Shown: one piece after another, positions 58,220-64,000 of the stretch
Layout: every line of letters begins with the position of its first letter
Position numbering within the stretch: the stretch's first letter is position 1
Assembly (NCBI RefSeq): GCF_020283565.1
Contig: NC_060059.1
Span: 46,830,572-46,894,571 of the forward strand
Source of the DNA: Trifolium pratense
Lineage: Eukaryota > Streptophyta > Magnoliopsida > Fabales > Fabaceae
Direction of reading: 5' to 3'
DNA length: 64,000 nt
Translations under genes and position numbers: made by a program
Notes under the pieces: generated by a model
Databases searched by the model: none
What the model was told of the DNA's origin: nothing
Seen by the model: only the letters and a program-made list of their open reading frames with translations

Positions 58220-60656
58220 ATGGAAGCAAATTTAGAGAACCTTAATCTAGGCGAAGAGGAGGTTCTGAATTTCGAGTTGGAGGAGAATGATACTGAACAA
58301 GATGATGTTACCTTATGTTTAGTAGGTCGGTTTGTCCATGATCGTCCTATTAAGTTCAATGTCATGAAGGTGCGAATGGCTGAGGTATGGAGGCCGGTGA
58401 AGGGTATGTCAGTAAAGGAAGCTTCACAGGGTCTGTATTTGTTCAAATTCTTTCATCCACTGGATGTTGAAGCGGTAATCAAGGGTGGGCCTTGGACTTT
58501 TGACAACTTCACACTGATTGTTGAAAGTTTGAAGGTGGGAGTTGCATTATATGATATTCCGTTATTTCATGTCAACTTTTGGGTCCAAATTCATAATGTT
58601 CCAGTAGGAATGATGATTGAGAAGGTAGGGAAAGGTTTGGCAAACTATATTGGAGAATTTTTGGAGTATGATAGAAATAATAATACGAGCTTCTGGCGAC
58701 AGTATATGAGGGTGAAAATTCGGGTAGATGTTAGAAAACCATTAAAGATCGAGAAGAAGATTGCTGTGAATGGTGGTGAGGGCGGTGTTGTGAAATTCAA
58801 ATATGAAAAACTCGGACTCTTTTGCTTTGTGTGTGGTATTCTTGGCCACTCAGAAGATAAGTGTGATGTAAGATATGCCATAGAGAGGGATGATGGGAAG
58901 CGAAGTTGTTCGAACGAAATTAGAGTAGATGTCCGCCGTCCAGGTGGTTGTATGGACTCGCGATGGTTGCGTGAGGAAGGGAGAGGTAGGGCTGATACAT
59001 TTACTGAGAGCCAATCAAGGGGAAATGCAACAAATTCTTCGCATTCTTCCCAATCTAATTTGGAACGCCCAAGTGCACACGCTACAGATAGGGAAAGGGA
59101 ACCAGGTGGTAACTCTGTGGTGCTTCATGACAACAATGACATAATATCTACCTCGTCAATGGTAGCTACTAGACGAAATTCAGTTGTTCCCACTGAACCA
59201 GTTGTTATTAGGACTGTTGATACTGAAGGAAAATCGCATTTAAAACAGAGTGTAAAACGCAGCGGAAATTAAAATTTTTCCTTCGATGGATCCTTGCGAA
59301 TGGACATGATCAGGGTTTCGGTTATTACCTTTGAAGAACAATTCCTCGATTCTGAATTGATCACAAGAACCGCACGATCGCAGCACCTCTAGCCGGTCCA
59401 CACGAACAGTTTCCGTTCACCTCTTAGTGCTAGCTGCAAGACGACGGTAGAGGGAGATTTAGTGCGGTTAGGGTTTTAGAGAATTTTAGGGTTTCTCTAA
59501 AATTCGGATTATGTGTGTAACACAAGACTGAATTGCATATGGCTCTATTTATAGAGCTTCTTATGTTGTCTTCAGGCCAAAGCGGTTATTGGACTTCGCA
59601 AGCCCAATAACCTACTGTTACTAATCGCACCCCACTAATAAGTCATACTTATTTCTCCCGTCTTTAACTGTCCTTATGTGTGTGACCCTGTAGGTTCCTA
59701 TGACGTTGACAATAATATTAATCTCAATATTATAAACAGTGAGCGGTATCTAGCAACACATCACTGCTACCCAAGTCACAAGAATGTCACGTGATCTGAC
59801 AAACCTTTCCGTGATAAATATCTTGTGTATAATTACCCTTTTACCCTTATGTCTATATTGAACACAAGGCATAGTACGTCACTCTTGTTAAGTTCAATAT
59901 TGGGCCCATAGACATATCTCCTGTTATGTAGGAGGGGTAAATTCCATCTAGGTCACTCATGTCCCTTAGTATGATTCGTGGAATACCCATCAACCAACTT
60001 TATAGTCATCCTGTTACGGATAACTTTGAATGGCGACAAAGTACTACACTCCTACATCTAGGGAACATAGTGGTTTCAGGTCGAAGGGTGGAATACACCA
60101 CTTATCACTATGAGAATATCTTATGACATTTCATAACATACTATGTAGTATTCTCATGGTGGGTCAATCCGATATAAATATTACTCTTAATATTTATATC
60201 TATGTGAAGACTTGATTACTCTTTATCTATGATCCGTGAGATGTGATCATCAGTCTTCCAACATAATAGTCTCTATGTTTTGATGTTATCCCAATTCACA
60301 GCAAAGCTCGACTACGGATGTTTTAAGAATAGTGTTCTCATGTGTAATGGATTCTCACGATTAAGTCACACTTAACGTTCCATTCAATGAACTTACTATT
60401 CTAGGGACTCTATTATTATTTAACACATAAATATAATAAAGAAAAGCCTTTATTTAATAAGTAAATTATCCAATACAAGTATCATGCAATTATAAATAAT
60501 TGGCCTCTAGGGCTTACACCAACAGATACACCGCTTTTAGCCCTCTCATCTAGTTCCACTCTGAGAGAAAGCAGACGGAATACCCCATTGTTAACTGAAG
60601 TGGGTCATTCTGAACAGATGGAAACTCATTTAGAGAGAAAAACGCAGACGTGCTGA
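58220..60656 (+). pseudogene. LINE ORF1 (DUF4283 and CCHC zinc knuckle), interrupted by a solo LTR
   Basis: The ATG in CACCATGG at 58220 is preferred over 58193 for its context. Residues about 20-180 match the DUF4283 gag-like RNA-binding domain of plant LINEs. Zinc knuckle CFVCGILGHSEDKC follows at about residues 213-226, then a Ser/Arg/Gly-rich tail. The frame is broken at 59223 by the solo LTR. After the duplicated GATAC (60525) it continues in the same phase to TGA 60654-60656, giving about 376 residues before the interruption. Confidence 0.88.
59224..60524 (-). mobile_element. Solo LTR, 1301 bp, in LINE ORF1
   Basis: Flanked by GATAC (59219-59223 and 60525-60529). On the minus strand it begins TGTTGGTGTAAGCCCTAGAG and ends CGATTTTCCTTCA, so it has TG…CA ends. 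No internal region is present. It belongs to the same family as 57109-57798. LTR style is that of Ty1/copia elements. Confidence 0.9.
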
Positions 60657-60743
60657 AGGCATAACTCCAGCAGCGACAGATGAGCAACTTAACCAGCATT
60701 TTTTATTGGCAGGTCCTGGCAGCTCCCAGGACTGTCGGGACTC

Positions 60744-63700
60744 ATGATTATTCTTAGTTGGAATTTTCGGGGCTTGGGCGGCCCTAGTGCAATTCCTAAT
60801 CTGCGGAAGCTTGCCTGAGAACATAAGCCAGATATTTTATTTTTGTCTGAAACATTATCTCATGCTAGACACCTCGAACCTATTCGGGTCACGTTAGGTT
60901 ACGATTCTTGTCTGGCTATTGATGTGGAGGGGCAGAGTGGAGGTCTGGCGGTGTTCTGGAAGGATAATAGTAAATGTAGAGTTTTGAACTGTACGAGAAA
61001 TTTTATTAATATGTTAGTGGAGGATGAGCAGAAGGGGGAGTGGAGGTTAACATGTTATTATGGATATCCGGAGCGTAGTAGACGAAGACATGCATGGAAT
61101 CTTTTGCGAGAGTTAGTTAATATGTCCCCTGTACCCTGGTGCATAATTGGTGATTTTAATGATCTACTTTCACAGGAGGATAAAAAGGGCATTCACCCAC
61201 AGCCCAATTGGTTGTGTATGGGATTCAGACAAGCGATCAATGACTGTAATTTAATCGATATTCCTCTTGCAGGACACCCATTTACTTGGATCAAAAGTCG
61301 AGGTACACCTCATGTTATTGAAGAACGGTTGGATAGAGTTATGGCTAGTACGAGTTGGCTGCATCTTTTTCCTGACGTAAGACTGTCTAACCTCTTGGCT
61401 TCACATTCGGATCATAGTCCAATTTTACTTCAATGCTCTCCTATCATAACAGTCCGCTTCAGTGGTTCTTTTCGATTTGAGAATAAATGGCTGAAGGAAC
61501 CGGATTTGGAAGAGACGGTGATTGATGGCTGGGGTGCGAATGACAATATTGCGATAGTTGACCGTGTTGCTCGTTGTGCTAACAAGCTACAAAGGTGGGG
61601 CAAAAGGAAAAGAGTGAAGTTTAAACAGGAGATTGAAGATTGTGTCCGTGAGATGGAGGCGTTGAGGGATAATCAGGGGGAGGCAGAGAGTAAGAGGTTT
61701 CAGGAATGCTCTGATAGGCATGCTACTTTACTGGTTCAGGAGGAAGGATACTGGAAGCAGCGAGCCAAGATGCATTGGCTTCAAGAAGGTGACTTGAATA
61801 CTCGATTTTTTCACATATCAGCTTCAGCTCGCAGTAAGAAGAAGAAGATTACCAAACTTGTTGATGAAGCAGGTACTGCAGTTCATACTCAAGAGGATTT
61901 ATGCGAGGTAGCTAAGAATTATTTGAATACTCTTTTCAAAAATACAAGTGGCATTCATGAACCTGTGCTTAATCTTATCCAGCAAAGGGTGACAAAGGAG
62001 GATGATCATTTACTTATGGCACCCCTGACCAAAATTGAATTACAACAAGCTTTATTTCAGATGCACCTGGATAAATCACCAGGTCCTGATGGTTTCAACC
62101 CAGCTTTCTACCAAAGGTTCTGGGAACATTGTGGGGACGATATTTTTGTAGCCGCATCTTCCTGGTTAGATAGGGGTTACTTTCCTTCTAGCCTTAATGA
62201 AACTAATATTTGTCTCATCCCTAAATGTGATAATCCTACTTCGATGAAAGATTTGAGACCTATTTCCCTATGTAATGTCCTCTACAAGATAGTTTCTAAA
62301 GTGCTTGCTAATAGGTTGAAGTTTTGTCTGGATAAATGTGTTTCCCAGGAGCAGTCAGCTTTTGTCGAAGGTCGGTCGATCCTTGATAATGCCCTTATTG
62401 CTATTGAAGTTATACATGCTATGAAGAGAAAGACTAGAGGATATATAGGTGAGTTAGCATTAAAAATTGATATTAGTAAGGCTTATGACAAGGTGGAATG
62501 GGGTTTCCTTCGTGGTATGTTAGTCAAAATGGGCTTTGGAGAGAAGTGGATACAATGGATGATGATGTGTGTGAGTTCTGTTAACTATTCAATGCTTATG
62601 AATTTTGACAAAGTTGGTCCTATTACTCCGGGAAGAGGTTTACGGCAGGGAGACCCATTGTCCCCTTATTTATTTATTCTTGTGGCGGAAGGACTGACAG
62701 CTCTAATACATCAAGCTGTTAGGAAAGGAGACATTCATGGTGTGCGAATTTGTCGAGGTGCCCCTGAAGTGTCTTATCTCTTGTTTGCAGATGACTGTTT
62801 CTTATTTTGCAGAGCCAATGTTGCTGAGGTGACCCAACTTTTGAGTATCCTACATACTTATGAACAGGCCTCGGGTCAGGAAATTAATCTGTCTAAATCT
62901 GAAGTGTTCATTAGTCGCAACATGTCACAGGCGGCACAAGCAGATTTAGCCGGTATACTTGGTGTGTGACATGTTTTGGGCACAGGTATTTATCTCGGCC
63001 TACCGTCTATGGTAGGTAGAAGTAAGAAGGCAATTTTTTCCTATATTAAAGATCGTATCTGGAAGAGGATAAATTCATGGAGAGGACGAGCCTTATCGAA
63101 AGCTGGAAAAGTGATTATGATAAAGTCAGTACTTCAAGCCATCCCAGCTTATTTTATGAGTATGTTTATCCTCCCTTCTTCTTTTATTGATGATATTGAA
63201 AAAATGATAAATGCCTTTTGGTGGGGAGGTGGTAATGGTAATAGTAAAGGTATTCATTGGTTAGCATGGGAGAGACTTGCTTGCCCCAAAGATAAAGGGG
63301 GTTTGGGCTTTCGTAATTTTGAAGCCTTTAATATGGCTATGGTAGCGAAACAAGCGTGGAACATCTTACAAAATCCAGATACGTTGGTGGCTAGACTTAT
63401 TAAAGCAAGGTATTTTCCACGATCTACTTTGTTTGAGGCGTCCTTGGGCTATAATCCTAGTTTTGCATGGCGTAGTATTTGGAAAGCTAGACAAGTTCTT
63501 TTACTTGGGTGTAGGTGGATGATTGGTGGTGGTGACAAGATACACGTCATGTCTGATCCTTGGTTACGTGGAAATGGAGAACGCTGGATTCCTTCGCCTC
63601 AACCTGAAGGAATATATAACTTATTTGTTAGGGACCTGATGATAGATAATTATAAAGCTTGGAATGTGCCTAAAATTCACATGTTATTCCTAGTCCAAGT

Positions 63701-64000
63701 GGCAGAGAGGATTATTGCGACACCTCTCATTGGGTCGGTTTATGTGGATAAAATGGTTTGGGCGGAGGAACGGAATGGTTATTACTCTGTCAAATCCGGG
63801 TACAAGCTTGCTATGAAGTGTATTTTCCGTAGTGATAAATACCATGTGGAAGGTAATTGGAAAGAAATATGGAAAGCGCATGCTCCACACAAAGCGCGTC
63901 ATCTTCTTTGGAGATTATGTAGGGGATGTATTCCAACGAGACGTCGGTTATTAGAACGTCATGTTGATTGTGATGTTCATTGTCCATTATGTGAAGATGA
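60744..64000 (+). pseudogene. LINE ORF2: endonuclease, reverse transcriptase, partial zf-RVT
   Basis: ATG 60744 begins MIILSWNFRGLGG, the endonuclease start. TGA at 60816-60818 falls where relatives have Arg; the frame goes on with LSET, GDFND and SDHSP, the apurinic-endonuclease catalytic blocks. The RT follows (KSPGPDGFNP, RPISLCNVLYK, GRGLRQGDPLSP, catalytic FADD at about 62785). A second TGA at 62967-62969 again replaces Arg, and the frame continues through LGLPSMVGR and the FWWGG region to the zf-RVT Cys motifs at the window edge. Two stops make it defective. RNase H, if present, lies outside. Confidence 0.9.

Larger units (their letters stand above)
57799..64000 (+). mobile_element. LINE (L1-like, plant), 3' end beyond the window
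   Basis: About 420 bp of leader precede ORF1 (58220), then ORF2 (60744) with endonuclease, reverse transcriptase and the start of the zf-RVT region. The solo LTR at 59224-60524 interrupts ORF1. ORF2 carries two in-frame TGA codons. No poly-A tail or target-site duplication can be seen because the element leaves the window. Confidence 0.9.

Noticed and set aside
58045..58446. 133-codon minus-strand ORF overlapping LINE ORF1 and its leader
   Set aside because: Antisense shadow of the LINE; composition follows the coding strand.

Overview
This is a plant nuclear window, AT-rich and intron-bearing. It carries Sirevirus-type Ty1/copia elements, CACTA and MULE DNA transposons, a tRNA-derived SINE, a LINE and a nuclear tRNA-Trp. 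The element types and LTR styles resemble those of legumes (Fabaceae, for example the clover/medic/pea group), but that placement is inference; nothing in the window fixes the species.

Layout. Positions 1-2627 are intergenic, followed by a tRNA-Trp(CCA) on the minus strand (2628-2699). From 4986 to about 8412, minus strand, lies a KNL2-like kinetochore gene (SANTA domain plus C-terminal CENPC-k motif). It has at least two in-frame stops and lacks the conserved Trp of its CENPC-k motif, so it is probably a pseudogene or a truncated form. Its introns hold a SINE and a fresh 247-bp tandem duplication that copies part of the SANTA exon.

From about 8.9 kb to about 57 kb the window is a set of nested mobile elements built into an old MULE-like transposon of the Kaonashi type. 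Its plus-strand Ulp1-like protease gene (exons from 9473) is cut at 15237 and resumes at 43766. Its minus-strand FAR1/mudrA-like transposase fragment (46274-47171) is cut and resumes at 56214. The 28.5-kb insertion in the protease gene has four levels: a solo LTR (15238-43760, TSD AATAG) contains Sirevirus A (17745-43147, TSD CATTT). Sirevirus A contains a CACTA element in pol (24924-28506, TSD ATG) and Sirevirus B in its 5' LTR (32683-42651, TSD CATCT). The insertion in the transposase gene is a non-coding LTR element with two 3106-bp LTRs (47172-56208, TSD AAGCT).

From 57109 to the end, an LTR fragment is followed by a LINE (ORF1 gag-like, ORF2 endonuclease/reverse transcriptase). ORF1 of the LINE is interrupted by a solo LTR (59224-60524, TSD GATAC) of the same LTR family. 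The LINE runs off the window end.

Most coding sequence here is therefore transposon-derived and partly decayed. Sirevirus B is the best preserved: one in-frame stop in gag-pol, LTRs about 0.2% different, and an intact env-like ORF. The items that most deserve follow-up are the decayed KNL2 gene, a small antisense gene with its own TATA box inside Sirevirus A, and a family of palindromic TGAAACCAT repeats confined to the old MULE territory.
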